Positions 13,301 through 25,343 of a stretch of DNA of 50,473 nucleotides are shown here, piece by piece. This DNA comes from Daldinia sp. FL1419 (Eukaryota > Ascomycota > Sordariomycetes > Xylariales > Hypoxylaceae), in assembly GCA_025201765.1 (NCBI GenBank), contig MU623533.1, positions 1-50,473 on the forward strand, given 5' to 3'. A program made the translations under genes and the position numbers. Each line of letters starts with the position of its first letter. The first letter of the stretch is position 1. Below the pieces are notes generated by a model. It saw only the letters and a program-made list of their open reading frames with translations. It was not told where the DNA came from and did no database searches.

Positions 13301-14179
13301 ACGGTCAATTAACAGCAAAGTCGGTTCCGATCGATTGGTTTCATTCATATATTCGTCAGCCATGATTCGTAAATCATTGTCGCCGTTTCCTTGTCAAACA
13401 TAGGGACGGTCGATCCAGTTTGAAAATTAGTAGTGGCCACGCAGACTTAGAAAGCGGAGTATCCATTGAGATTCTTTCGACAACTCTTGATCCCATCGTA
13501 TATTATCTTTTAAAGTGAGCACCACCTCCTACACTCCTATGCCGGGCTAGTGCAATGCGATCCCGATCCTGAACATATGGAGTCGCAAGAGGATACTAGT
13601 AGAACCGATATGAACCGATGCAGTACATTTCAACGAAGGCTACTCCTTTGAAACTTTTTTTTTTTTTGCAGCCACGAGAGTTAATGTCGAAAGTAGCGTA
13701 AACCGTCTCAGAATTGAAGCCAAGACGAATCTCCTAATGGCTAATTATGGACAGTATAAGGGGCTCCCATTGGTATGAAGCCTACTACTGTTTTGGAACA
13801 TTGAGGGTTGGGAGAAGGTAAGAAACCAAACCCCTAAGCTTAGTAAAGTTAGGCTTCGGTTTATTCCATGGAATATATGAAGTGAGAATTAATGGATACT
13901 GAAATTCGGGTCGAAGCCCAGGGAATCACCAATCGCAAGTTCAGTCAGCGACAAGTGATATAAATACGAAAGACGGTCGAAATCGGTACGGAAATAATAT
14001 GGTCGCATTGTGCAGAAAAAGATAAGGAAAAGAAGTCACGATGACCCAACAACGCCGGACCACCGAAGCCTTGCGATTATAGGTGTGCTCAGAATGCCTC
14101 GAATAAAAAGAGAACCTCGTGAATGCATTAAATTCGGGGTATCAGGTGCAAGGCAATGCTATCGCCATTATGGCGACCA
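10393..14179. other. Gene-empty intergenic region (3.8 kb)
   Basis: I find no supportable gene between the copper transporter and mcm1. The longest frame (11830-12192) has no ATG at its head and ends in a proline run encoded by a poly-C tract, so it is not credible. The tract contains a tandem array at 11033-11080 and a poly-C run near 12170. The part next to 14180 includes the 3' untranslated region of mcm1, which is transcribed toward it. Confidence 0.6.
11033..11080. repeat. Tandem CCAACCTT(G/A) array
   Basis: About five copies of a 9-bp unit, CCAACCTTG changing to CCAACCTTA along the array. It lies in gene-empty DNA and no function is evident. Confidence 0.85.
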
Positions 14180-15064
14180 TCACGATTGATGGGAAGTATG
14201 CTGCGGCATACCGGACTGTGGTAATCCAAATTGCCCGCGCTGCTGATGTTGCATGTAACTTTGGTACGCCATGGCTTGTTGAGGGTCCATGGGTACGTTA
14301 GGTACATAATTCGGGGGAATGTGAGAAGGCATTCCCGGCCGGCTCGTCTGAGGTGGCAGATGAGAATTGGGTGGCTCCTCGGGCGATTCGACTTGATTGG
14401 AATCGTCAACGCCATTCTCGTTGCCTTGGGATGGTTCGGGTGCATTCAGGCAAGCCTAAACATAGCAGGTCAGTTCAAGACTTAAATTCCAGTAGAATAA
14501 TATTGCGAAACACGAACCTGAATGAGATTCTTCCCTTCAGCCTTCGTTACCAGCGGTTGAAGCTTGGGGGTGGTGAATGTGTACACAAGTCCAGTCTCTG
14601 ACACGACCAGTAACAGAACTTGAGTGCCCGTCAAAACGGACAGTTCATAAGCCTAATTAGGAAATTCCATGTTAGTAGGGGAACTTGACACGATTGGAAG
14701 CTCGGTTTTCTTTTATTGCAGAAAAAAAAAAATAATAAGTAACGCGTTGAACACGGTAGACGGTGAACTAAAAATACGATTGAGGGCAATAGAAATTGGT
14801 GCATCAATATACCTTCTTCATAATTCCAGCCTTGCGCTTAGAGAAAGTGATGTGACGACGCGACTTGTCGCTAATGAACTTTATCTCTATCTTGCGACGC
14901 TCGCGGCTACCTTTCTCGTCGTCGTCATCGTCGTCGTCCGCAATGCTAGCGCGTTGGCGCTTGATGCCACGGTTTTCTGCAGGGCCTGCATTGCCATTGC
15001 CGACGTGAGAATCGTCGAGTTCGGTGGGAGAGGTTTGATCGTGTTGGTCTGTGATGTCGGCCAT
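14180..15064 (-). CDS. mcm1: Mcm1-type MADS-box transcription factor, 220 aa, two introns
   Basis: SRF-type MADS-box regulator, the fungal Mcm1 orthologue, a DNA-binding partner of mating-type and other factors in control of cell identity, cell cycle and development. Exons on the minus strand are 15064-14813, 14652-14518 and 14455-14180. All joins fall between codons and have GT..AG ends. Residues 1-54 form an acidic leader with a seven-Asp run (43-49). The MADS domain spans about 55-112: the DNA-binding helix with KSRRHITFSKRKAGIMKK is split exactly by intron 1 from the AYELSVLTGTQVLLLV dimerisation strand. The C-terminal third is Pro/Gln-rich and unstructured, as in orthologues of similar length. 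The upstream DNA to about 15.5 kb is rich in A/T tracts and probably carries a long leader and promoter. The ATG chosen is the first in frame and gives the usual short acidic leader. Confidence 0.95.
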
Positions 15065-18000
15065 TTTTTTTTTCGAGGTACGACGACTGTATCACGAACG
15101 AAAAAGGCAAAAATGGTGGAGATACTGTTTTGGTCGTGGTGCCGACGACCTATACTTGATCTGGCGTTGAGCGGAGAGGCTCTGGGTTGTAGTAGGCTGT
15201 AATTCTGTCGCAGAAACCTGGTTGGGGCGCCTGCTGTATCGAGTCTGGTGCGTGGCCACCGGGCGGATTAAAGTTGGAAGGCGAGGTCCGAAAAAAACAA
15301 GCGTACAAATTATTATTACTATTTCCTGCTTAGGGAAATAAAATATAAAAAAATAATAAAATATTGAGTGAAAAGGGAAAATAGGGTTCTAAAAAATAAA
15401 ATAAAAGATTGGCCGTGCGGCTTTGTTTGGAATCGGGTAGGCTGGTTCTCTATTTTATTTTATTTTATTTTTGGGGGGTTGTCTCTCGGTACACCGGTCG
15501 GGTGGTAGCTTGAGATGGTATTCGTCAATAGGTCGGTGAAGTTTTGGTATGTTTGCCTAGTAAGGTAGGTAAAAATGTCAGTCCATTGCCCAAAACAAAC
15601 AAAGTTTTCGAAAAAGGTGGTTTTAAATTTTTTAACCTCAATTGGTGGTAGTGGGTGCGAACCTCGAAAAAAAGAATAATAAAAATTTAAAGTGATTGAC
15701 AACCAACTGATGACGGTCGGTGCTTTGCGGGCTGATGCAAATAAAGTCAAGGGGATTCTGAAAAGGGAGGCTCGGCGATTGTCAAACAGTACGTTTTTGG
15801 AGTTAAACTTCCCCTGTGAGAAAAGATCAAAACGTTGCCAGTATCAAGCTTGGTCTGATTGATTGATCAGGAAAGGTGAATGCGGGATGATTGAAAAGAG
15901 GATAGCGAGGTGGTAGCACACGGGCTTTTGCGTGGTCAAGGCCGCACTGTTTAAAAAGAAAAAAAAGACAGAAGCTGCGGGGGCGTGGACCGCTAGGTGG
16001 CGGGTCGTGATTTTCCACTCTTTTTACTCTGATCATACAGTTCATAGCATCAAACTGTACCCAGCCTGCACAAGCCTGCACCATCAGTAGGAGCGTTGGT
16101 GCTTTCCCCCCTCGTTCCCCTGCTCTTACCCCCAGCTCAAATGCTAGAGTGGCCCTGCTAGCTCTATCTAATCGTGGAGGTGCCTCTCTAATCAAACCAA
16201 TCACTTACCTTGCTCATGACTGAACTAGCTACCTCTGTGCCTTAGTGCAGAACTAGTGCTGGCAATACCACTCGACTTTTCTAATAAAGTAGCAACAACC
16301 CTCGTTGCCTTGGGTGGGTTGATAATAATACTAAGGTATGGTCAAGGACTGGCGCGCCTGATACGTCTGATACGTTTGTACGTCTGCTACGCCTGGTACC
16401 TATACCTGGTATAGCCTAGAGGGAACCCAGTAGAGAATAATTGCCATCAATGCGCGGTTGCTTGCTTCGCTTGTCTGCATACCCCACGGGGTGAAAGGTA
16501 TGTAAGGTCTAGATAGACAAGTACCTAGATGTGTACCTAGATAGGTACGTGGGATAGCGAGTGTAATAGTCATCCTTTACCTCAGTAAAATACATACTAT
16601 GGTCTTAACTCACAAAGCATGGTCTCCACCATCCCATCCATTACTCGACCAGCGCCAGTCTCTGCCAGTCTGATTGCCTACCTTAGGTAACCCAGTGAGA
16701 ATACCTAGTACCAGGACTAGTACTAGGTCACACCGATACCTACCTACCTCATTATAGGTAGCTTCAGCAGGCATCTAACCAATCAAATAGCCTGATGCGT
16801 GGGTGACATGGCTTACCGAAGGGGGGAACGCATGCAGGCTCGTAGCTCCTAAAATAACGGTGCAGAAATTTCCGCAGAACGCTCGGGTCCACTACCTAAC
16901 TGATGTGGGCCGTAATGGGGCTCTCTAGGCTCTTACTCTGCTTCTCTTTAGTGTAGTCTAGTATAGGTACATTGTAACCGTGCTACCATACGTACCGAAC
17001 ACGCTACGCGCGGTCTTATTATTAATGATAGCGCTCTTCCTTCCCCCCACCTACGCAAGCTGGCTACCTGCTACCTGCCACCTGCCACCTGCCAAACTTG
17101 GGAACGCAAAGCTAAATCAGGTACTTGCCGAATTCGGCACTGTGCTCGACATCTCATTCGACGATACGGCCTCTAATCCTTTATGTGAAGCTCCAGAAGC
17201 TTCAACAACGTGATCTGTAGGTGGCATTTCCGAGAGATATTAGCGGACAATCTTCAAAACAGTCCAACGGTCGTTTTAGGTTTCATGTACACAACAAGGA
17301 ATATCCATTCCTTAGGAATTTGTTTGGATATTTCGATATGAATCGCTCAGTTTGCAGGGTAATTTTCATCGTGGTATTATTCCACTCTTCCGCTTACGAT
17401 AGGATCTACGTTGAAGTACAAGGCTCTCGGTGGTATAAACGTAGTGATACTTACCTATATGTAGGTATTCAATTCGGTGGCAATTGCAACAAAGACAACC
17501 TTTAACCAATACTGGTGCTATCTGTCGTAATAGAGATGATAATAACTAGCCTGAATATTAAGAGCGTCTAATAGTAAGGTCTAAGGAAAATAATAGTAAG
17601 ACTATTAAAACACTTGAAATGTATATTTTAAGTTGCTTATGATGGGCTATGAATGATAAATACAGATCTGTTATATATGCCTTTCGCTATTACGATATAT
17701 CGAGAACTATATTATTCTACGGTCTGGAGTGCGTATATTTGGAAGCAGTTAAATCGACGTTTTCTTTTCGCCTCATTATTATTTAGAGACCTCGCGCGTT
17801 AGAGGAATTGGCCCCGATGGCCTTTGGCTTTGGTGAGTGAATATTTAAAATGTCGTGGCAAAATTGTATGAAATTCATTGTATGTATATTCGTATTACAC
17901 AACTAAATAGACGTTGGAATGGTGGCACGTAAAATATGAATCATAACTCATATTCGGATGTCTTTGTAAATGCCGTTCTTAATTTTACGTATGCAACTTT

Positions 18001-18875
18001 TCCCCCTTGCTGACCGGATGAATATTGTATTTTGCGATATCGCAATAACATATGATGGAGGGAAAAATTCAAGACGTATCATTCTGTCATGTGTAAGTCG
18101 GTTTTGAGCCGCTTAACCTAGTAACTTTAAAGCCAAATGAGACATCTCGAGCCGGTAGGACTCGGTTGGAACGTTGTTATAATAGGGTAAACTTCTATCA
18201 ATTTTCTATTTGTCCGGTTGGATCTATCCGAGTCGAGTGACTTATTGCCAAGTTGAGCTGTCATTAACTAACGTGACGCGCAACGCCGTTCTTACAGAAT
18301 ATCTGGCCACCTCATCCCGGATATCCGGTTTCCCCGTACTACTGGTACCACTGGTCGGTATCGACTATTTATTTGTCGATACACCAAGTAATCATCTAAA
18401 ATCGGCGCGTAGCTATAGGCTCTCGATTTACATCGGCTTCGCCGTCGTTGAGAAAAGGGTGGCTACGAACGGTTTTTGGTTTGTTTTTTTGGGAAAGGGG
18501 GGGTTAACTCTACATACTATGTTCAAAATTATTTAAAATGTTCCGAGGTCAAATTAATTCAATTCGAGATACATCTTATTGTTGCATATTGGAGCTAGTA
18601 ATCGGCGACTGTCGGGTACTTATTGGTATGATTAGTGGCTATGAAATTTTCCTAGTAAGCAGAATACACCAATAACCCTTAAGCTATCTTGGTCGGGATT
18701 TGGAAAAGTAGGATACAAGTGAAAATAAGCTTTCAACATCGTTCGTGATAGGTATATCAATTCCCGGACAAAGTGATAGATACGGCATCAGTCACAAATT
18801 CATTTAGAGAGGTAGTTTGAAGAATGTATGGGTAAAAAGTTTCTAATAGTGCGAGTTGACAAACGAGTCAAAAGT

Positions 18876-18893
18876 ATGTATTGTACAATACAT
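18876..18893. repeat. 18-bp perfect palindrome
   Basis: ATGTATTGTACAATACAT reads the same on both strands. It sits next to A-rich DNA and a short CCTA tract in gene-empty sequence. It could be a chance event in AT-rich DNA. Confidence 0.6.
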
Positions 18894-21800
18894 AAAATAC
18901 AAAATAAAATAAACATTTATTACCTACCTACCTAAAGAGCAACGGCTTTGCTAGGCTTTGTCGGGCTGCCAGGACCCTACTCGATGCGTGTCGTACTGCA
19001 TTAAATCATAACTTTCTCTGCAGGCATCCTACTGACGCTAGACACGCCACGCGCAGACCCCCTGAAGAGCGCCCGATTACGAATATTCATGAATCTGTTA
19101 TTTGTAGTTATGGATATGATTCCACTATATTAGCCATATGAATCGACGCCTCTGGGATCCTCATAAGCCTGATAGTTTACGTCTGCGAGAGCGGCACAGC
19201 AATCCGACAGACAGTCCGCTGTTGATTTTTTATTTTTATTTTTTTTATAAAAAAAACCCCATAGAATTTATTCCCATATTGTTACAAGTTTTACATGATC
19301 TAACTACATGGTCTACATAGTAATGACTCTGTAGTTAAATATGAGTGGTGAGAATAGTCAGCAAAGCTGGAGCCCGCTGACCGCTCCTACATTAACTGAG
19401 CATAGTAGGGGACCCTGACAGCGAGTTGACAGTCGAACCGTAGTTTTGACAGGCTCTTAGTGCTTACGAGGCGGGAAAAAAAGGAAGAAAAAAGCAGCAC
19501 AGCAGGGTGTCTTAGCAGTCTTAGCACACGTATTATTTTAGAGGCATGCCTAAAAAGAACTGGGGAAAAAAAGCAATATGTGTGGTTTACAAGTAGCCTT
19601 ATTCTCATCGTTGTGCTACTCTACAAGAAAAGCAAGTCATCAAGTTTTGATTAGAGACGTCTTACACTAAGCCCTAAGCCTTAAGCCTTACGGAGATGTC
19701 CTTCTGGGCTTAGGTAATTTTGTATGATAGAAAAGAGTAAAAGGCCAATGGTGAGGATCTGGATATCTGTCGCCGAGAAAACTTGATAGGGATTCGTCGC
19801 TAACGCCGCGTGGAATGTTCACGCCCTAATACAGTGCATACCTACTTAAGGATAGATCACGCAGCTGTCTTATAGCATAGATGGTTGAATCTGCCAGCTG
19901 GCAAGGATCTCCACCCCCATCCCCCATCGCTCTGAGACTCGCACGGTGCTGCAGCGCCTCACGGATCTGATGGATGGTTCTCTCGTAGGAGCAATGCGGG
20001 CACACTCCCTCCCATGCATGAGGGGGTGAGCAGGGGTTCAAAGTCACATCTTGCCTCCGTTCCAATGAAATGGAGGCTGTTCGACCATTTTGGAGTTGAC
20101 CATATCGGGAATCCAATCCAGCACGTTGGTAGTGGAAGGTCTCGACGTTTTCATCTTTATTAAGTCCGTACGTTAGCAGCTGTCTAGAAGGGTAAAGCGC
20201 GCAAAATCTTCATGTTTCGGTTCAAATGCCGTCACAACTATCTTTAGAGCTGAAATCCATTCTTTAATATGACCAAGGTATGTTCCCAATGATAAGACAA
20301 ATGTGACAGAGGACTGAATGAGATACCATCGGCATAACCAGGTAAGCAATAAAGGCGTCTTCGGAGAGTGTCGCTCTTAAAAGCCGGAGTTGATATGATT
20401 GGTTCATCCCGTACAGCGCACCAGCCTGACTCAATGTTTAATACCGATGCATCCAGCATCTAGCATCTAGTACCCAAGCATTGTACATAGTAGAGTAGGT
20501 AAAGGTATGTATGTCTTGCACAGGCTTGATTATCCTCGGAAATGCACCAAAGACGCCGAGGATGAAATGCCATTCATGTTACTCGTGTAGAGGTGGATGC
20601 CTAGCTATCTGGGCTTACACCCATGGAATGACTCTTCAGCACAATGTAAAGGCCTACGTTTGTAGGCATTATAGGACCGTTTACTCCCAGATTATTCGTC
20701 TGAACGGAAAGCTTAGGAGGTCATCTGGGAGGTCATCTCGTAGGGGTCCGCTGAGAACGCGAACATCCTCGCTAGTCTCTAATAACGCGATTGCACCATG
20801 TGCCCCGTTATGGAGCTTCAACATTAGGGCCGTAACGTTGAGATGGAAGAAAAAGCGGGGATAATGATACGTCCTGAGTTGGTTCTCTCCATTCAATGGA
20901 CGAGGGGTAGAACAGCAGACCCTGGAGAGAGTGAAAGGTAGAAGGGAGAAATCCGCAGTGGTAGCGTCGGGGGGGGAAAGGTATCATTACATGCGGGCCA
21001 GTCAAGAACGGGCGTTTAATTCGGGTTTATCGAGATGAGAGATTGCTAAGGATGTAGAGAATTATGTTATGCTGTTGAGTTATTGTGCTGGTACACTGAG
21101 AGGTATGTTCCAGGCTCTTGAAAATGTAACAAAACATCCCCCATCCATATGCATCCCACACTTACCTAACTACTATGGTATATATCGACAGGAGAAGGGC
21201 TTAAGATAGATGTGTAAGATGTCGTCAGTTTAGAGAACTGATAGCTACCCCCCCGATCAAGAAATGGAAAAGCGCCAATCTCTCTTTCACCCACGAGGCA
21301 TCCAGATTGATCATGACGCCCCCCCCGGCGGGTAACAAACGACTTTTCCTTTTTGTGCGGTTCGGCGCGATCTTTTGCCTGCCCAGGACCTCTTGGGACC
21401 TCTAAGGACCTTGTAGATGACCTTGTAAATGTACTGGGGTTCAAGCAAATCATCGTTCCACTTGTTAAGCCACTCCATATTCTCGAGAGGTTGGGGTTCA
21501 AAGCTCCTTGCACGCAGCGTGGCTTCGTAGGATTGATGAGAAATTGGAGAAGGCCGATCTGCGTTTCTTTACCCTTGCCATACTTTGCTTGGCTTTATAC
21601 ACTATTATCTAGTAGTAGGCTATGTAATTTTACTGCGTACCAAGCCTAACGATGCAATGCTCCCCCGTTCGCCATGTATGAAAGTGTCCGACAGTTGATT
21701 GGGACTCGGACCGTGGTGAAAATTACTCCGAAAAGGAAACCACTAATATCCCGGCGACGCTATTCGCAAAAGAATACGATCTACATCACGACCCCAGAAT

Positions 21801-23651
21801 CAATATGTGATCGATGTGATTCGGAGCCAAAATCTTGGTCGAGATTCTGTCCGTAGGAACTTTTTAACAAATTGCCTAGGTACCTAGGTAGTCATGGGGT
21901 GCTGCAATGTCTATTATGCAGTATCAAATGAAGATCGAAAGATTGTGATATTTGGTCTTAATCGACCTATTTCCCCCCACAAGAAGTAGGCATATAGAAC
22001 AAGCAAAGCCAATAATTACAACTTTCTGTAGAAGGCCTACCGCTCCAGACTCCTTAGCGGACAGCCATTGAAAAGCCAGCAAATCTAGAGAATCGATTCG
22101 ATGCTGTCTCAACGTCAAAATAGTAATTGGGTGCACCTTTAGCGAAGAGGCTCTAGCATTCTGGTCATTAGATCATCATATTCGATTCTGGTTGTCTGTA
22201 AGCGCTGTGGCAATTCGGTAAGTGTTGCTTCTTCTGCGCCACCAATACGCATCGCGAATACCAATTGGTCGTGTCTTCCCATCCGGATGGTACTCTTAGT
22301 CTGGTGTCTCGCCTGATAGTCGAAGGACGCGAACCACGGCACCGGGAGAAGTCACAACGAAGGATCGCCTAGCGATAGAAAGACTGGAACGGCTCTGCTG
22401 CGGGAAGCGGGAGTTACGGCAATATAGCTCAGCGCTACCTCACTTCCTTGGTGACATCAGAATATCGTCACTGGAATGCCACGGCATACTCGTAATTACC
22501 CGCGCGGCCTTTTTCTTCGTTCGATTAGAGATACAGAAAGGCCCAGTGTCTTAGCCGGTTGCAGACTTGAGGTCTTGCGCCAAACGTACTACTCTCCGTA
22601 CAAGGTACCGAGTTTTCGGGATGGAGTTGTATCGAGTTCCTCTTCCGAGAGCCCATCGATCGTTTCCCACCCCCTCCGGCATGCTAGTTACCGTCACAAC
22701 CGTCCATAAGTAGCCAATCCCCGCTCCGTTGTCTTCCAGCGCACGGGTCTGTAGTGGTAAGGTATACTGCATTTTCCTTCGCGATGACGAGGTGAGGAGT
22801 CAGAGGAAACCCGGCAACCTACTACTTCTCAATAGCATTGGTAAGACCAGACGCGGATAGCACGACGGCGACGCCGTTGTTGGTGTAAGGATACTATGGG
22901 CAAGAAGGTCGTATGACAATACCGTACCCGAGTCGGTGTCTCGCGCCATCATCCCAAAGAATATTACAAGAATTTCCTTGATTAGCGGGAGGGTCGTGTT
23001 CGAAGTAGGCAAGAGATAAACTTATAGAGGCGCCTAAGTCGAGAAGGATCGCGGCGTGTTTCCCCAATGCGAGGAACTAATCGATCTTAATATTCTTTTC
23101 CCATACCTAAGGTACCTACCAAGATCGCCAAACAAGTCGCAACTGGACTACCAGACGTTATCTAGATCATTCTATTTTAACCCGCAAATCGTGACTAGTT
23201 TGTTTTTTGACGATCCTCAGCACCTGATCGAAATTTATGGGTTACATGCGGATGATGTGCGACAGGGTGTGCGGCAACGCCGCATCATTAACTCGAGACG
23301 CCTGGATCATCTAAGGACCTTCGAATCGTAATTTATATTCCTCCATATTGTGTGAGCATTATACCCCGGAGAAATCACTAGGTTTCGTATGAGAGGTGAA
23401 CATCAAGTATGGTTTTTGAGACATAGAGAGCTTATACACTGGTATCGCTCGCGAGAGATTCAAGCGGTTAGCCCTACGGACAGCAATAATAATAAAAATC
23501 TTCGACAGCAGCAATAAAAGATTTTAAGCCTTGTATGGCAAACTCCCTGGCGAATCTACAAAACTTAAAGACTGCCTAGGTATATCGTAGAGGCGATCCG
23601 TAAGTGTGTAATATGTGTACGTATGTATATCTTGGCGTATAATTCATGCCA

Positions 23652-23687
23652 TGGGATATGGGATATGGGATATGGGATATGGGATAT
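23652..23687. repeat. TGGGATA heptamer tandem repeat
   Basis: Five consecutive copies of a 7-bp unit, similar in flavour to the GGGGATAT array at 1395-1456 but with a different period. It lies about 0.9 kb upstream of the tetraspanin gene. Confidence 0.85.
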
Positions 23688-24602
23688 TGTCAGAGGTTCT
23701 GGCCGTTAACATTCGATTCTCTCCTTAGCTAGTCAGTCTGGTGTTTACGAAATCGAACTTCTTATTGGATAATAGTCGATTTCATCTTGTGACAGAATGT
23801 ATGTTATCCTGTTCACGAGCCATATTATGGTACGTGCGTCAGGTTTCGACACAGGGCTGCCCCCTGTTGGCCTTTCTACCCTTTACAAATCTAAAACACC
23901 AAGCGTAAGAGATCAAACATCATCACCTTTTGCTTCAAGCTTTCTAATTTCCCTCGTTTCTAACTAAACTCATAGTAGGCGAAGCCTTGATGGCATGGTA
24001 TTTTTGTTGAATATTTTTGGTTAAACTTTTTGTTCTTTGGCAGGCCGTTGCGTGTCTTTTCTCTTCGTATCTCATTCTTAATCCCCTTGTGCCCTGCTGC
24101 TTGGCTTCGCACGTTTTCTCGTTTCGGCGCCATCCGAGAAAAAAAAAAAGGAAAAAAGCGGTAGCGTTTTAGTTTAGTTTTCAACAAGCCCGGCGCTTAA
24201 CTCCCCTTCTATTCACCAATAGTCCGTGCTATGCATCGTATTATTTTCACCTTACTCCTTTTTTCTTAATCGCTACTTTCGCTTCGGATCGCTATCTTCT
24301 TTTCTCCTTTTTCGGGTTGCAGGTCAAGGTGTAAGTGCTGTCGCGCTACCCTCTAAGCCGATTTTTGATATTACATTCTTTCTTGATATTCTTTTGCTAC
24401 ACACACTCGTTCGTCGACTACAACGGCTAAAATTTACTGTACGAGACGCCGGTCGTCAATAACAACTCGAAAAACAAAAACTGTTAATCGTCGGGGGGAT
24501 AGTGAGGGAGAGTATCTTGTGTACTAGGAGATAGGAGACGGGAATACCAGTCGTATATTTCCACTGAAGTTTTAAGGACGTCTGCTTTCGCAACAAATCA
24601 AA

Positions 24603-25343
24603 ATGGTGAACAAGGTGCTTGCGGCCTTCGTGACCATGGACATTTTGTTCGTGGCCATGGGGGCCATCATGTTGGGGTTTTCGGTTATCGTCCAGCAAAC
24701 GTGCTTCGATACGCCGACGGAAGGAAACGAAGCAGCCCGAGACTTACTGTACCAGAGGTTCCCATTTACGGCTGGAATCGTTAACGCCGTCTTCATTTTC
24801 GTTACCTTCATAGTTACACTTCCGGCATTAGCGACGAATAGTAGGGGCTGGTTGAAGGTTGCCGTCTACATGATTGTGGTTGATGCGATCTTCACCATGT
24901 CTATTGGCCTGAACCTATGGATCCTTACCTTGAAGATGAAGGATGCATTCCTCCAGATCTGGCTTTCGCAACCACCTCAAGTGCAAGATCTGATGCAGAC
25001 GGCTGTAAGTAACAAAGCCCATATTCTATGTTTCCTCTCGAGGGGTCGGGTCTAACTCTATACTTAGTTCTCTTGCTGTGGCTTCAACAACAGCACTTCC
25101 CCTGCTTTCGTCACCGATGCGACCTGTCCCAGTCCCGCCGCTGCTGCCCTCATGCGAGGCTGCTCTGCTCCTTTAACTTCGTTCGGAAACACATTCGTAG
25201 ACAACATCTTCACGGCTATGTTTGGTATGGTCGGTATCGACGTCGTCTTGATTATGTCTATTGCCTGTTTATTGAAGGACCGAAAAGAGCGCGAACGGTA
25301 TCGCGACATTGACGAGAAGAGTGGTGTTCGGGGCACTTTCTAA
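24603..25343 (+). CDS. PLS1: Pls1-like tetraspanin, 225 aa, one intron
   Basis: Four-pass tetraspanin of the fungal Pls1 type. In plant-pathogenic ascomycetes this family is needed for penetration-peg emergence from appressoria, and in saprobes for ascospore germination. Exons are 24603-25004 and 25068-25343; the intron has GTAAGT..TAG ends with a CTAAC branch site. Transmembrane segments lie at about 6-30, 55-77, 83-109 and 181-203. The large extracellular loop begins just after the intron and carries the hallmark CCG motif (Cys137, Cys138, Gly139) plus Cys154 and Cys166, the four-cysteine pattern that closes two disulfides. The C-terminal tail is short and charged. The 225-residue length equals the known Pls1 length, which favours Pls1 over the other fungal tetraspanins. 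It stands isolated in gene-poor DNA. Confidence 0.9.

Larger units (their letters stand above)
15065..24602. other. Gene-empty region between mcm1 and pls1 (9.5 kb)
   Basis: The first few hundred bases are probably the mcm1 leader and promoter (A/T tracts, pyrimidine runs). The 16.3-16.8 kb part is rich in TACGTCTG, CCTA and TAGG motifs. From about 17 kb to 23.9 kb the DNA is AT-leaning with only short, overlapping frames. Two minus-strand stretches look faintly coding: 19826-20209, and 21924-22342 in two frames. Both lack a start and any recognised domain. A TGGGATA array lies at 23652-23687. The last few hundred bases are T/C-rich and suit a pls1 promoter and leader. I saw no tRNA or rRNA gene. 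Confidence 0.6.

Noticed and set aside
14669..15202. 177-codon plus-strand frame across the mcm1 first exon
   Set aside because: It is antisense to the MADS-box exon, whose protein is unmistakable, and its own head has no motif. It is a shadow frame.
15827..16204. 125-codon minus-strand frame upstream of mcm1
   Set aside because: Start context is poor, the sequence is low in coding character, and it lies in the probable mcm1 promoter or leader.
16980..17213. 77-codon frame with a signal-peptide-like head, a possible small secreted protein
   Set aside because: The first codon is GTG, cysteine content is low, and a tandem ACCTGCC repeat creates part of the sequence.
18210..18536. 108-codon plus-strand frame
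   Set aside because: Opens with a TTG, not ATG; no domain and no splice partners; AT-rich surroundings.
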